From positions 1 to 34,821 of the forward strand of contig JAFQMA010000010.1 of the NCBI GenBank assembly GCA_017414535.1: 34,821 nucleotides of DNA, read 5' to 3'. The notes below the pieces were generated by a model. That model saw nothing but the letters and a program-made list of their open reading frames with translations. It was not told the DNA's origin and did no database searches. Position numbers and translations under genes: made by a program. Shown one piece after another: positions 22,615-29,996 of this stretch (position 1 is the first letter of the stretch; each line of letters begins with the position of its first letter). The DNA is from Clostridia bacterium. GTDB taxonomy: Bacteria; Bacillota; Clostridia; Oscillospirales; SIG627.

Positions 22615-23931
22615 TCAGCGGGCATCCTCTTCACCGAAGGGATCGCCGCATTCCGGGCAGAACCTGGGGGGAGACTTGGGATCCTCGGGCTCCCAGCCGC
22701 ATTTATCACAGCGGTAAAGGGGCTCACCCGCAGGCTTTTTGGCACCGCAATCGGTGCAGAATTTTCCTTTGTTTACGGCACCGCAGGCGCATTTCCAGCC
22801 CTCCTCGGGCTTTTTGGCCCCGCATTCAGCACAGAATTTCCCTTTATTTACGGCACCGCAGGTGCATTTCCAGCCCTCCTCGGTCTTGGGAGCGGTGGCA
22901 TTCCTTGCCTGCTCCTGCGCCACGCCCTCGCGATAGAGCTGACCGACGGTATTCATGGCACCGTTCTGAGTGGCCATGCCCATACCCATAAAGCCCGTCA
23001 TGGCGCCTGCCTCGTTTTCGGCGGCCTTTTCCATGGCAGTGGCGGTAGCCTCCGTCATGCGGCCGGCCATCATGAAGGCGTTGGAGCCGTAGGTGGCGGC
23101 ATCCTCCATCTGATTGATCTTTTTCATATCCTCCTCGGTGAGGGTGATGGGATTCAGGGCGATACGGCCGATGGAAAGGCCGCGGTTCTCTGCCCATTCG
23201 GTCTGCAGGGCGCGGTTCATGGCGTCCTTTAGCTCGTTCACCTTGGCAGGGAGCTGAGCAGGGCGCAGACCCAGCGCAGACAGCTCACCCAGAGCGGGCT
23301 GGAGGGCGGAAATAAACTCCGTTTTCAGCTGCTCGTCGATCTCGTCACGGCAAAATTCATAGGAAACGTTGCCGCAGACCTTGCTGTAAAACAAAACGGG
23401 ATCGGACACGGTATAGGAATACACACCGTTACAGCGCACCTGTACCGTTCTGCTCATACCGATGCGGGCATTGACCACGTCAAAAAGGATGGGGCTGGGG
23501 GTGCCGAAGCGGTTGCCCATGATCTCCTTGGTATTGATATAGTAAACTCTCTGATCCTTCCCCGTATCGCCGCCATAGGTAAAGCGGCGGCCAACGGTCT
23601 TAAGGGTCTCCTTCACGGCCTCGGAGAATTTGCCCGTGAACAGGGAGGGCTCGGTGGAGGTGTCGTAGGTAAACTCACCGGGCTCGGCGCAGAATTCCAC
23701 GATCTGTCCCTGCGCTACGATAAGCATACACTGACCGTCGGCCACCACGATGCCGGAGCCGTCAGAGATGATATTGTCGTCTCCCTTGGTGTTGGAGCTT
23801 CGATTCCCGCGGCGCTTCTGCCCCTTTCTCACCAGCACGTCTGCGGGGAGCGCATCACAATAGAAAAATTCCTTCCACTGGTCGGCAAGAGTACCGCCCA
23901 AGGCACCGATGCCAGCTTTGATCAGTCCCAT
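22615..23931 (-). CDS. SPFH-domain protein with C-terminal zinc ribbons (YdjI-like, 'virion core' family)
   Basis: The 438-residue protein starts MGLIKAGIGALGGTLADQWKE. An SPFH/Band-7-like domain runs to about residue 270 (DGQCMLIVAQGQIVEFCAEPG, VYSYTVSDPVLFYSKVCG, GLSIGRIALNPITL), followed by a helical Ala/Met-rich region. Three zinc ribbons end it, the first two being a 25-residue tandem repeat (EEGWKCTCGAVNKGKFC and EEGWKCACGAVNKGKFC) and the third a CDKCGWE type. I chose ATG 23931, with AAGGAG upstream. It is first in the operon with the YdjG-like gene. It is known in Bacillus as a membrane-associated partner of a PspA protein; no pspA is present here. Confidence 0.87.
   Translation of the reverse strand: MGLIKAGIGALGGTLADQWKEFFYCDALPADVLVRKGQKRRGNRSSNTKGDDNIISDGSGIVVADGQCMLIVAQGQIVEFCAEPGEFTYDTSTEPSLFTGKFSEAVKETLKTVGRRFTYGGDTGKDQRVYYINTKEIMGNRFGTPSPILFDVVNARIGMSRTVQVRCNGVYSYTVSDPVLFYSKVCGNVSYEFCRDEIDEQLKTEFISALQPALGELSALGLRPAQLPAKVNELKDAMNRALQTEWAENRGLSIGRIALNPITLTEEDMKKINQMEDAATYGSNAFMMAGRMTEATATAMEKAAENEAGAMTGFMGMGMATQNGAMNTVGQLYREGVAQEQARNATAPKTEEGWKCTCGAVNKGKFCAECGAKKPEEGWKCACGAVNKGKFCTDCGAKKPAGEPLYRCDKCGWEPEDPKSPPRFCPECGDPFGEEDAR
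22732..22881 (-). repeat. Tandem 75-bp duplication encoding two zinc ribbons
   Basis: Bases 22732-22806 and 22807-22881 each encode EEGWKC.CGAVNKGKFC..CGAKKP and are nearly identical, inside the SPFH gene. The in-frame unit points to recent duplication or active copy-number variation. Confidence 0.85.
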
Positions 23932-23994
23932 AACAAAATCTCCTTTTTCTCTGGTTTGCCGCCCCACAGAGCGGGGCAAGGCTGTTTCACACGT

Positions 23995-24023
23995 ATTATA
24001 TCATACGCCGCAAAAATTGTAAA
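23995..24023 (-). promoter_or_regulatory. Promoter of the SPFH/zinc-ribbon operon
   Basis: Minus-strand TTTACA (24018-24023) and TATAAT (23995-24000) are 17 bp apart. The leader holds a GCCCC/GGGGC hairpin (23961-23977). The match is to the housekeeping sigma, with no sigma-W-like AAC...CGTA pattern seen. Confidence 0.7.
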
Positions 24024-24053
24024 TTACCGTTTTTGAATTTCCGAAAAAAAGCG

Positions 24054-24084
24054 AAAAAGGCAGACGTTACGTCTGCCTTTTTAT
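24054..24084. terminator. Orphan bidirectional terminator between divergent promoters
   Basis: AAAAAGGCAGACG (24054-24066) and CGTCTGCCTTTTT (24070-24082) flank TTA. It is a textbook intrinsic terminator, yet no gene runs into it from either side: the SPFH promoter fires leftward from 24018 and rpe rightward from 24187. Confidence 0.8.
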
Positions 24085-24186
24085 GAGTACGCGATGCCCG
24101 AGGGAGATGGGTTTGGGGGAACCTTGATTTTTTTCGTCGGTCTCCGCGGGCGCCGCGGGATTTTAAAAAAATGGGCGAAAAGGGTG
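24085..24186. other. Noncoding segment beside the orphan terminator, candidate small RNA
   Basis: There is no open frame with a ribosome site. The segment contains G-rich 24099-24121 and a CCGCGG/CCGCGG pair near 24145. Read on the minus strand it would end exactly at the 24054 terminator. It does not match tRNA, tmRNA, SRP RNA, RNase P or 6S features that I can recall, and no clear minus-strand promoter was found. Confidence 0.3.
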
Positions 24187-24215
24187 TTGCACCCAAGGTT
24201 ATTTTATGATATAAT
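24187..24215 (+). promoter_or_regulatory. Promoter of rpe
   Basis: TTGCAC (24187-24192) and TATAAT (24210-24215) are 17 bp apart. A small GGGTG-TTG-CACCC hairpin overlaps the -35. The leader is about 50 nt. Confidence 0.7.
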
Positions 24216-24272
24216 CACGGCGGTGCTACCAATGAAAGCACGAATATCATTGAAGAAACAGGAGTAAATATC

Positions 24273-24917
24273 ATGATCAAGCTCGCTCCCTCCCTTTTGG
24301 CCGCCGATTTTTCCTGCCTTGGGGAAGAAATAAAAAAAGTATACGACAACGGCGCCCAGTACCTGCATCTGGACGTCATGGACGGCTCCTTTGTGCCCAA
24401 CATTTCCATGGGCCCCGGCATGATCGCCTCCATCCGTAAGGTATGCGATATCGTTTTTGACGTGCATCTGATGATCGACGATCCCATCCGCTATATTGAC
24501 GATTTTGCCAAGGCAGGTGCCCAGATCATCACCTTCCACTACGAGGCCTGCGACAATCATAAAGAGGTCATCGACAAGATCCATTCCTACGGCATCAAGG
24601 CCGGTATGAGCGTAAAGCCTCACACCGATGCTAACCTGATGGTCCCCTTCCTGCCCGATCTGGAATTGGCTCTGGTGATGACCGTTCAACCCGGCTTCGG
24701 CGGACAGAAGTTTATGCCCGAGGCAGTGGAAAACCTCAAAAAGCTGAACCGTGCCATCAAGGCGCTGGGCAAGGACATGGATCTGGAGGTAGACGGCGGT
24801 ATCAATCTGCAGAACGCTTCCATCGTGAAGGACGAGGGTGCCAACGTTCTGGTGGCAGGCTCCGCCGTATTCGGTGCGGCAGACGTAGCCGGTACCGTGC
24901 AGGAATTTTTGAAATAA
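24273..24917 (+). CDS. rpe: Ribulose-phosphate 3-epimerase
   Basis: Rpe interconverts ribulose 5-phosphate and xylulose 5-phosphate in the pentose phosphate pathway. The 214-residue TIM-barrel protein opens IKLAPSLLAADF. It shows the metal ligands and acid/base residues His32 and Asp34 (LHLDVMDGSFVPN), His65 (FDVHLM) and Asp174 (EVDGGI), plus the phosphate loop VQPGFGGQKF. AGGAG lies upstream of ATG 24273. It is monocistronic, with its own promoter and terminator. It may serve pentose phosphates from the deo genes or from the neighbouring sugar operon, which is inference. Confidence 0.96.
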   Translation: MIKLAPSLLAADFSCLGEEIKKVYDNGAQYLHLDVMDGSFVPNISMGPGMIASIRKVCDIVFDVHLMIDDPIRYIDDFAKAGAQIITFHYEACDNHKEVIDKIHSYGIKAGMSVKPHTDANLMVPFLPDLELALVMTVQPGFGGQKFMPEAVENLKKLNRAIKALGKDMDLEVDGGINLQNASIVKDEGANVLVAGSAVFGAADVAGTVQEFLK

Positions 24918-24940
24918 ACAGCATTTTTTATAAAAAACCG

Positions 24941-24970
24941 AAGGGAAGCGACTTCTGTCGCTTCCCTTTT
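24941..24970 (+). terminator. Terminator of rpe
   Basis: AAGGGAAGCGAC (24941-24952) and GTCGCTTCCCTT (24957-24968) flank TTCT, then a T-rich run. The stem resembles that after clpX. Confidence 0.85.
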
Positions 24971-25054
24971 CGTTTGCTTTGCGGGCAGGCAGAAGAGATA
25001 ACAAAAAAATCCCCCGGAATTGTTCAAAATTTCCCATTTTTTTGTCAAAAGCAA

Positions 25055-25084
25055 TTGACAATGATCAAGAGTAAATGATACAAT
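25055..25084 (+). promoter_or_regulatory. Promoter of the HpaI-AKR-Gfo operon
   Basis: TTGACA (25055-25060) and TACAAT (25079-25084) are 18 bp apart. The leader is about 125 nt, long for this window. Confidence 0.65.
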
Positions 25085-25119
25085 AATTATGTTTGTATAG
25101 TATCATCCGAAAAAAGGGG

Positions 25120-25168
25120 TTTTTGTCAAGAAAGATCGGCCCTCCGAGCTCCTTGAAAAAGACAAAAA
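25120..25168 (+). promoter_or_regulatory. Structured leader of the HpaI-AKR-Gfo operon
   Basis: TTTTTGTC (25120-25127) can pair with GACAAAAA (25161-25168). Inside, CAAG (25127-25130) is complementary to CTTG (25152-25155), and CGG/CCG close a small inner loop. The fold ends about 50 nt before the start codon. It does not match a riboswitch class I know. Confidence 0.35.
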
Positions 25169-25217
25169 TGCGGGTATGCTCTGCAAAATAATATGTAAGA
25201 TCGAAAGGAAGATCGAT

Positions 25218-26009
25218 ATGTCCATGCATATGAGAAAGAGCCGCGTGCTCCGTCAAATGAGAAACGGCAAGGTTGCCACCTGTACCAAACTGAATCTGGC
25301 TGATCCCAGAGCTGCAGAGATCGCCGCTATGTGCGGCTTTGACTGCATCTGGATCGACCTGGAGCACGTACCCAACAGTATGGCCAGCGTCGAGGACGCA
25401 GTCCGCGCTGCCAAGATCTACGACGTAGACGTTCTGACCCGCATTTCCCGCGGTTGCTACAGCAACCTGATCCGCCCTCTGGAGGCTGACTCCACCGGTA
25501 TCATGGTTCCTCACCTGATGAGCCTGAAAGAAGCCAAGGAGGTCGTATATTACAGCAAGTTCCATCCCATCGGACGTCGTCCCCTGGACGGCGGTAACGC
25601 CGACGGCAAGTACTGTCTGGTTGACGGTGCCGATTACGTAAAGGAAGCCAACGAGGAAAGATTTACCGTGGTTCAGATCGAAGATCCCGAACCCATGGCC
25701 GAGCTGGAGGAGATCTGTGCTCTTCCCGGTATCGACATGATCTTCTTCGGACCCGCTGACTTCTCCCAGGGTCTGGGCAATCCCTGCGATTTCGCAGATC
25801 CCAGAATCGAGGATACCAAGAAGCTCATCGCCAAGACCGCCCGCAAGTACGGCAAGTTCGCAGGCACCGTGGGTGGCCCCGGCAATTTCGACGCTCTGGC
25901 TGACATGGGCTACACCTTCATCAGCACCGGTGCTGACGTGGTCGCCCTCTTCACCTACTTCCAGGATATGGCGGATAAGGTAAAGGACAGAGACATTCGC
26001 AACGTATAA
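25218..26009 (+). CDS. HpaI/HpcH-family class II aldolase
   Basis: These metal-dependent aldolases cleave 2-keto-3-deoxy acids or 4-hydroxy-2-oxo acids to pyruvate and an aldehyde. The 263-residue protein has His50 (IDLEH) and Arg75 (LTRISRG) as the likely catalytic pair, and metal ligands Glu155 (VQIEDP) and Asp181 (FFGPADFSQG). I chose ATG 25218, with AAAGGAAG upstream; ATG codons at 25224 and 25230 follow closely, and the frame from 25176 has no ribosome site. It is the first gene of a three-gene operon with two oxidoreductases, so it likely performs the aldol cleavage of an oxidised sugar acid. The true substrate is unknown. Confidence 0.88.
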   Translation: MSMHMRKSRVLRQMRNGKVATCTKLNLADPRAAEIAAMCGFDCIWIDLEHVPNSMASVEDAVRAAKIYDVDVLTRISRGCYSNLIRPLEADSTGIMVPHLMSLKEAKEVVYYSKFHPIGRRPLDGGNADGKYCLVDGADYVKEANEERFTVVQIEDPEPMAELEEICALPGIDMIFFGPADFSQGLGNPCDFADPRIEDTKKLIAKTARKYGKFAGTVGGPGNFDALADMGYTFISTGADVVALFTYFQDMADKVKDRDIRNV

Positions 26010-26038
26010 AAACCCACAAGAAAAAGAGGCGATATAAC

Positions 26039-26986
26039 ATGAATTTCAAACAGATTGGACCCAACAAGGTCTCTTCCATGACCATCGGCACCGTTCAGCT
26101 GGGTCTGAACTACGGCATCGCCAACAACGGCGGTCAGCCCGATGAGGCGAAGAGCTTTTCCATGCTTCGTGCCGCTTTCGAAAACGGCATCACCTCCCTT
26201 GACACGGCCCGTGCCTACGGCAACTCCGAGGACGTGATCGGCAGATTCCTGAAGACCTGGGAGGGTCCCCTTCCCTACATCACCACAAAAGTGCCCCAGC
26301 ACAGCAACTCTCAGAGCGAAACGAGCCTTGAGGCGCACGTGATCAACAGTGTAGAAACCTCTCTGGAAAGACTGGGCGTGAAGAAGGTCAATGCCGTCAT
26401 GCTACACAACGTGGCAGATATGTACGCCTACGGCAACGAGATCGCCGACGTCATGCAGGGGCTGATCCGTCGCGGCTACACCGATCAGGTGGGTGTTTCC
26501 GGCTACGTCAAGGAGGACGTGGACGAAATGCTGAAATACCCCCAGTATAACGTAACGCAGGTTCCCATGAGCATCTTCGATCAGAGACTGATCGCAAGCG
26601 GAGCCACCATGAATCTGAAAAATGCGGATTACACCGTATTCGTTCGCAGCGTATTCCTGCAGGGTCTGTTCTTCCTGGATCCCGATAAGATTGAGGATCC
26701 CATCCTTGTAGAGCACGCCGCTCCCAAGATCCGCATCCTGCGCGAGATCGCTAAGGCTGAGGGCATGAGCATTGCTCAGCTGGCCATCGCCTTCATGCGC
26801 GATACTGCCGGCGTTACCAGCCTTGTGCTGGGTGCCGACACCCCCGATCAGGTGCGCGAGAACATTGCCTACTTTGACGCACCCGCACTGGACAAGAAGG
26901 TCATGGAGCGTCTGCAGAAGGAATTTGCCTTCGTAGATATCCCCGAGATCATGAAGGTCCTCAGCCGTCCCAAGCCCCAAAAATAA
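26039..26986 (+). CDS. Aldo/keto reductase family oxidoreductase
   Basis: The 315-residue TIM-barrel protein has the complete catalytic tetrad: Asp55 and Tyr60 (SLDTARAYGNSE), Lys84 (ITTKVP) and His123 (VMLHNV). The C-terminal half has the cofactor-binding pattern SIAQLAIAFMRDTAGVTSLVLGADTPDQVREN, usually NADP(H)-binding. An AAGAGGCG site lies before the ATG. It follows the HpaI gene by 29 bp and precedes the Gfo/Idh gene by 22 bp. It resembles bacterial sugar-dehydrogenase-like AKRs. It may oxidise or reduce the carbonyl intermediate handled by the aldolase; the direction and substrate are not determinable. Confidence 0.92.
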   Translation: MNFKQIGPNKVSSMTIGTVQLGLNYGIANNGGQPDEAKSFSMLRAAFENGITSLDTARAYGNSEDVIGRFLKTWEGPLPYITTKVPQHSNSQSETSLEAHVINSVETSLERLGVKKVNAVMLHNVADMYAYGNEIADVMQGLIRRGYTDQVGVSGYVKEDVDEMLKYPQYNVTQVPMSIFDQRLIASGATMNLKNADYTVFVRSVFLQGLFFLDPDKIEDPILVEHAAPKIRILREIAKAEGMSIAQLAIAFMRDTAGVTSLVLGADTPDQVRENIAYFDAPALDKKVMERLQKEFAFVDIPEIMKVLSRPKPQK

Positions 26987-27008
26987 ATAGACTCAAAGGA
27001 GATATACC

Positions 27009-27971
27009 ATGAATTTTCCTCTCGGAGATAAAGAACTTCGCATCGGTATCCTCGGTATGACCGAGGGCAACGGTCACCCCTATTCCTGGAGCGCCATGTT
27101 CAACGGCTACAACAAGGAAGAAATGGAGACCTGCGGCTTCCCCGTCATCCCCAGATACCTTGAAAAGCAGCCCCCCGAAACCTTCGGTATCCCCGGCGCC
27201 AAGATCACCTGCATCTGCTGCACCGGCTACGCTGAAAGAGAAGAGGCAGAGCACATGGCAAGAGCCGCTCTGATCCCCACCGTTTATGACAGACCCGAGG
27301 AAATGATCGGCAACGTAGACGCCGTTATCGTGGCTACCGACGACGGCAACGAGCACGTGGATCGCTGCCGCCCCTTCATCGAGGCAGGCATTCCCATGTT
27401 TATCGACAAGCCCCTCGTCAACAAGGAGGAGGATCTGAGAACCTTTATGCAGTGGAGAAAAGAAGGCGCTCAGTTCATCACCAGCTCCTGCATGCGTTAC
27501 GCGAAGGAGTACGAGATCTTCTACAAAAACCACTACGAGCTGGGCAAGCTCTTCTACATCTGCTCTCCCATGGCAAAGAAGTACGAGACCTACGGCATTC
27601 ACGCACTGGAGGCCATGTACCCCCTGCTGGGTCAGGGCTTCGTATCCGTTCGTAACACCGGTACCTTTGAACGCACCGTGGCACACATCAAGCACGAGAA
27701 CGGTTGCAACGTGAACGTTATCCAGGGCATTGGCATGGGCGGCGCAGGCATGCTGGTCATCGGCGAGCACGGTTCCCGTTATCTGACCGCAGGCGACTCC
27801 TACTACTGCTTCAAGAAACAGCTGGATCTGTTCGTGCACTGGCTGCGCACCGGCGAGGAGCCCTTCCCCTTCGCAGAAAGCGTAGAGCTGATGAAGATGG
27901 TCATCGCAGGTCTCCGCTCCCGCGAGGAAGGCGGCAGAGAAGTGTTCCTTGACGAGATCAAGGTAGACTAA
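27009..27971 (+). CDS. Gfo/Idh/MocA-family oxidoreductase
   Basis: The 320-residue protein has an N-terminal NAD(P)-binding fold (LRIGILGMTEGNGHPYSW), an acidic/aspartate turn (VDAVIVATDDGNEHVD) and the family lysine in MFIDKPLVNKEED. The C-terminal alpha/beta domain has a likely catalytic His in YGIHALEAMYPLLG. The usual GxGxxG loop is replaced by GMTEGNGH, so the nucleotide loop is atypical. AAAGGAGA precedes the ATG, and a terminator follows. With the AKR and HpaI aldolase it suggests a route of sugar oxidation and cleavage. Members act on inositols, sugars and sugar acids, so the substrate stays open. Confidence 0.88.
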   Translation: MNFPLGDKELRIGILGMTEGNGHPYSWSAMFNGYNKEEMETCGFPVIPRYLEKQPPETFGIPGAKITCICCTGYAEREEAEHMARAALIPTVYDRPEEMIGNVDAVIVATDDGNEHVDRCRPFIEAGIPMFIDKPLVNKEEDLRTFMQWRKEGAQFITSSCMRYAKEYEIFYKNHYELGKLFYICSPMAKKYETYGIHALEAMYPLLGQGFVSVRNTGTFERTVAHIKHENGCNVNVIQGIGMGGAGMLVIGEHGSRYLTAGDSYYCFKKQLDLFVHWLRTGEEPFPFAESVELMKMVIAGLRSREEGGREVFLDEIKVD

Positions 27972-27983
27972 GCAATAAAAGTG

Positions 27984-28018
27984 AAAACACCCGAAAGATA
28001 CCTTTCGGGTGTTTTTTT
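27984..28018. terminator. Bidirectional terminator between the Gfo and RACo genes
   Basis: AAAACACCCGAAAG (27984-27997) pairs with the complement from 28002 around ATAC and ends in seven T. The A-run on the other flank lets it terminate the convergent corrinoid operon, whose stop is at 28017. Confidence 0.85.
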
Positions 28019-29456
28019 ATTCTTTCGGAAAATACATTTCCTCAACGTAGCGTCGATGGAAGAATTCCGTTCCGCCCAGCTCGTGGTGAACGGAAGATGC
28101 GGCAATCTTACGGATCCTTCCGACGCTATCCCGATCCAAGAGGAGACGGGCAGCGCCGGCCAAGGCAGCGTTTCCCAGCACACAGGCCTTCTCCGTCAAT
28201 TCCCTTGGAAAAAGCCCAATGGAGGCGGCGCTTTTCAGATTGATACGACTGCCGAATCCACCCGCCAAATAAAAGCGTGAGATCTCCGAGCATTCCGTAT
28301 CCGTGTCGTTCAAAAGAGTGGCAATGCCCGCGGCCACAGCAGCCTTGGCAAGCTGTACGGCGCGAACGTCCCTTTGAGACAGCATGACGTGGGGATCCAA
28401 AACCGCGGGGTCCTTTTTCAAGGCGCCTGTTTCATCCATTTGCCCCAAAGAAATCAGCACCGCCAATACGTCGATCAGCCCACTTCCGCACAGGCCCACG
28501 GCAGGGGCATTGTCAATGGTATGGATACGAACGCTTCCCTGCTCCGCCCAAGCTCGATCCACCGCCCCCGCGATGCCGCTGCAACCGCAGGAGATGCCGG
28601 CTCCCTCAAAGGCAGGACCTGCCGCCATAGAGGTCACGTGGAGCACTCCGTTTTTCCAAAGAGCAATTTCGCCGTTGGTGCCCACATCGCAAAGAAGCGC
28701 GGTCTCTCCCTTTTCGCACATACCGGAGGCCAATACGGCACAGGTTATATCCGCACCCACAAAGGCGTGCATGCAGGGAGGAAAATAGGCGCCGTCCCAC
28801 TCCCGATCAAAAAGAAAATCGGCCTCAAAGGGGGCACAAGAAAGCGGCGCGGGATCGCGCCCCGTCAAAAGATAGAGCATAGCGGTGTTCCCCGCTACCA
28901 CAAAGCGGTCCGCTTCGCCGCCGGCGCGATGAAGAAGAAGCTTGATGGCATCGGTGATCTGCGCGCGCAGAGCACCCGCCCGGCCGTGCATGGCCGCATC
29001 GATACGCCCCATGACATCAGCGGCTACAGACGCTTGAGGATTGACCATCGATGCCTCACCCAAAAGACGACCGTCCGCAAGATCATAGCGCCGCAAGACC
29101 ACCGTAGTGGTGCCGAGATCCACCGCCGCACCCACGTGACCTGCCACAGGTCTTTCCATGAGAACAGGGACGGTGGCCGTTTCAATGGATTCCTCCGCTG
29201 TGAAAGGCAAAATCACCACGGCATCTCCTCGAACCACTGCTTGGCAGGCAAGACGAACCCCTGCCGCTTGCTCCGCTTTGGTGGGCGGGGACACCGCGCC
29301 CCACAGACCCACGGCGCATTTTCCGCATTGACCACGTCCCCCGCAGGGACGGAAAATCGAAAAACCCGCTTCCTCCAACAACTGAAAAAGCGGGGTCGGC
29401 TCTCGGAACGGCCACGTTACATGCTTCCCGTTTTGATATATTTGCAGTTCACCCAT
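28017..29456 (-). CDS. RACo-like reductive activator of corrinoid proteins
   Basis: Such proteins use ATP and a [2Fe-2S] cluster to reduce inactive cob(II)amide back to cob(I)amide on the corrinoid protein. The 479-residue protein has an N-terminal ferredoxin domain with cluster ligands Cys38, Cys44, Cys47 (RPCGGRGQCGKC) and Cys71 (LACQ). An actin-like ATPase half follows, with AAVDLGTTTVVLRRYDL near residue 110, NTAMLYLLTG and the GFGSRINLKSAASIGLFP loop (DUF4445/RACo C-terminal). It is shorter than the 600+ residues usual for RACo, and the linker between the two domains is short. It lies three bases after the DUF2284 stop and is the last gene of the operon. Confidence 0.9.
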   Translation of the reverse strand: MGELQIYQNGKHVTWPFREPTPLFQLLEEAGFSIFRPCGGRGQCGKCAVGLWGAVSPPTKAEQAAGVRLACQAVVRGDAVVILPFTAEESIETATVPVLMERPVAGHVGAAVDLGTTTVVLRRYDLADGRLLGEASMVNPQASVAADVMGRIDAAMHGRAGALRAQITDAIKLLLHRAGGEADRFVVAGNTAMLYLLTGRDPAPLSCAPFEADFLFDREWDGAYFPPCMHAFVGADITCAVLASGMCEKGETALLCDVGTNGEIALWKNGVLHVTSMAAGPAFEGAGISCGCSGIAGAVDRAWAEQGSVRIHTIDNAPAVGLCGSGLIDVLAVLISLGQMDETGALKKDPAVLDPHVMLSQRDVRAVQLAKAAVAAGIATLLNDTDTECSEISRFYLAGGFGSRINLKSAASIGLFPRELTEKACVLGNAALAGAARLLLDRDSVGRIRKIAASSVHHELGGTEFFHRRYVEEMYFPKE

Positions 29457-29459
29457 TTT

Positions 29460-29996
29460 TCACTCCCGATATAACACAAGCCCGAAAAAGGTAACCGTAT
29501 CGATACCGTTTTGATACGCCAGATCGGTCGCCTGCGCCGTGCGGTAAACGTCCACACCGTAGCCCTCCAGTGGAAGTAGTGCCTCATCGGGATGACGGCA
29601 CGGAAGCCCCTCCTTTTGGGCGCAAACGGGACACAGGTGGCATCCGCCACCCGACAGATGAAGATATTCTTTTCCGCGATCTGAGAGAGCGCGACCGATG
29701 CGACGGCTGATCTGCGCGTGGAAGGCGCCTGCCTCCATCATTCCCTCAAAATCAAAGCAATCGGCAATGGGGCAGATGCTTTGATAGAGCATGGCACTCT
29801 CAAAGGAGCGCACACGCGCCATCAATTCCCCGATGGGGCCAATATAGGGTGGGCAGGTATGGCAGCGGCCGTAATTACCGCAACCGCCGTTTTCGCAAAT
29901 TTTACGAAATTCCTCGTTTAGAACGACCCGATCGCCCGCAAGAAGCGCCGCCTTACGGGCACCGCATGCCAAGGCCAAGCGAACAAGATCCGTCAT
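29460..29996 (-). CDS. DUF2284 cysteine-rich metal-binding protein
   Basis: This 178-residue protein is rich in cysteine. A run CENGGCGNYGRCHTCPPYIG near residues 34-53, then CPIADC and finally GGCHLCPVCAQKEGLPC, give about a dozen Cys residues fit for an iron-sulfur or zinc site. The family is a 'predicted metal-binding protein' often found in corrinoid methyltransferase loci; its role is not established. I took ATG 29996, which overlaps the upstream methyltransferase stop by four bases (ATGA), over the longer frame to 30032. Translational coupling makes it part of the operon. A role in corrinoid reduction or assembly is inference. Confidence 0.85.
   Translation of the reverse strand: MTDLVRLALACGARKAALLAGDRVVLNEEFRKICENGGCGNYGRCHTCPPYIGPIGELMARVRSFESAMLYQSICPIADCFDFEGMMEAGAFHAQISRRIGRALSDRGKEYLHLSGGGCHLCPVCAQKEGLPCRHPDEALLPLEGYGVDVYRTAQATDLAYQNGIDTVTFFGLVLYRE

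Noticed and set aside
21330..22991. 553-residue plus-strand frame opposite the zinc-ribbon and SPFH genes
   Set aside because: Crosses two well-supported minus-strand genes, is rich in Gly/His/Ala typical of shadow frames, and has no ribosome site.
24085..24186. 6S, SRP or tRNA gene
   Set aside because: No anticodon or T-loop signature, no SRP GGAA/GCAA core and no clear 6S central bubble could be identified.
28374..29474. 366-residue plus-strand frame opposite the RACo gene
   Set aside because: RACo-like motifs on the minus strand are clear; this frame has no recognisable domain.
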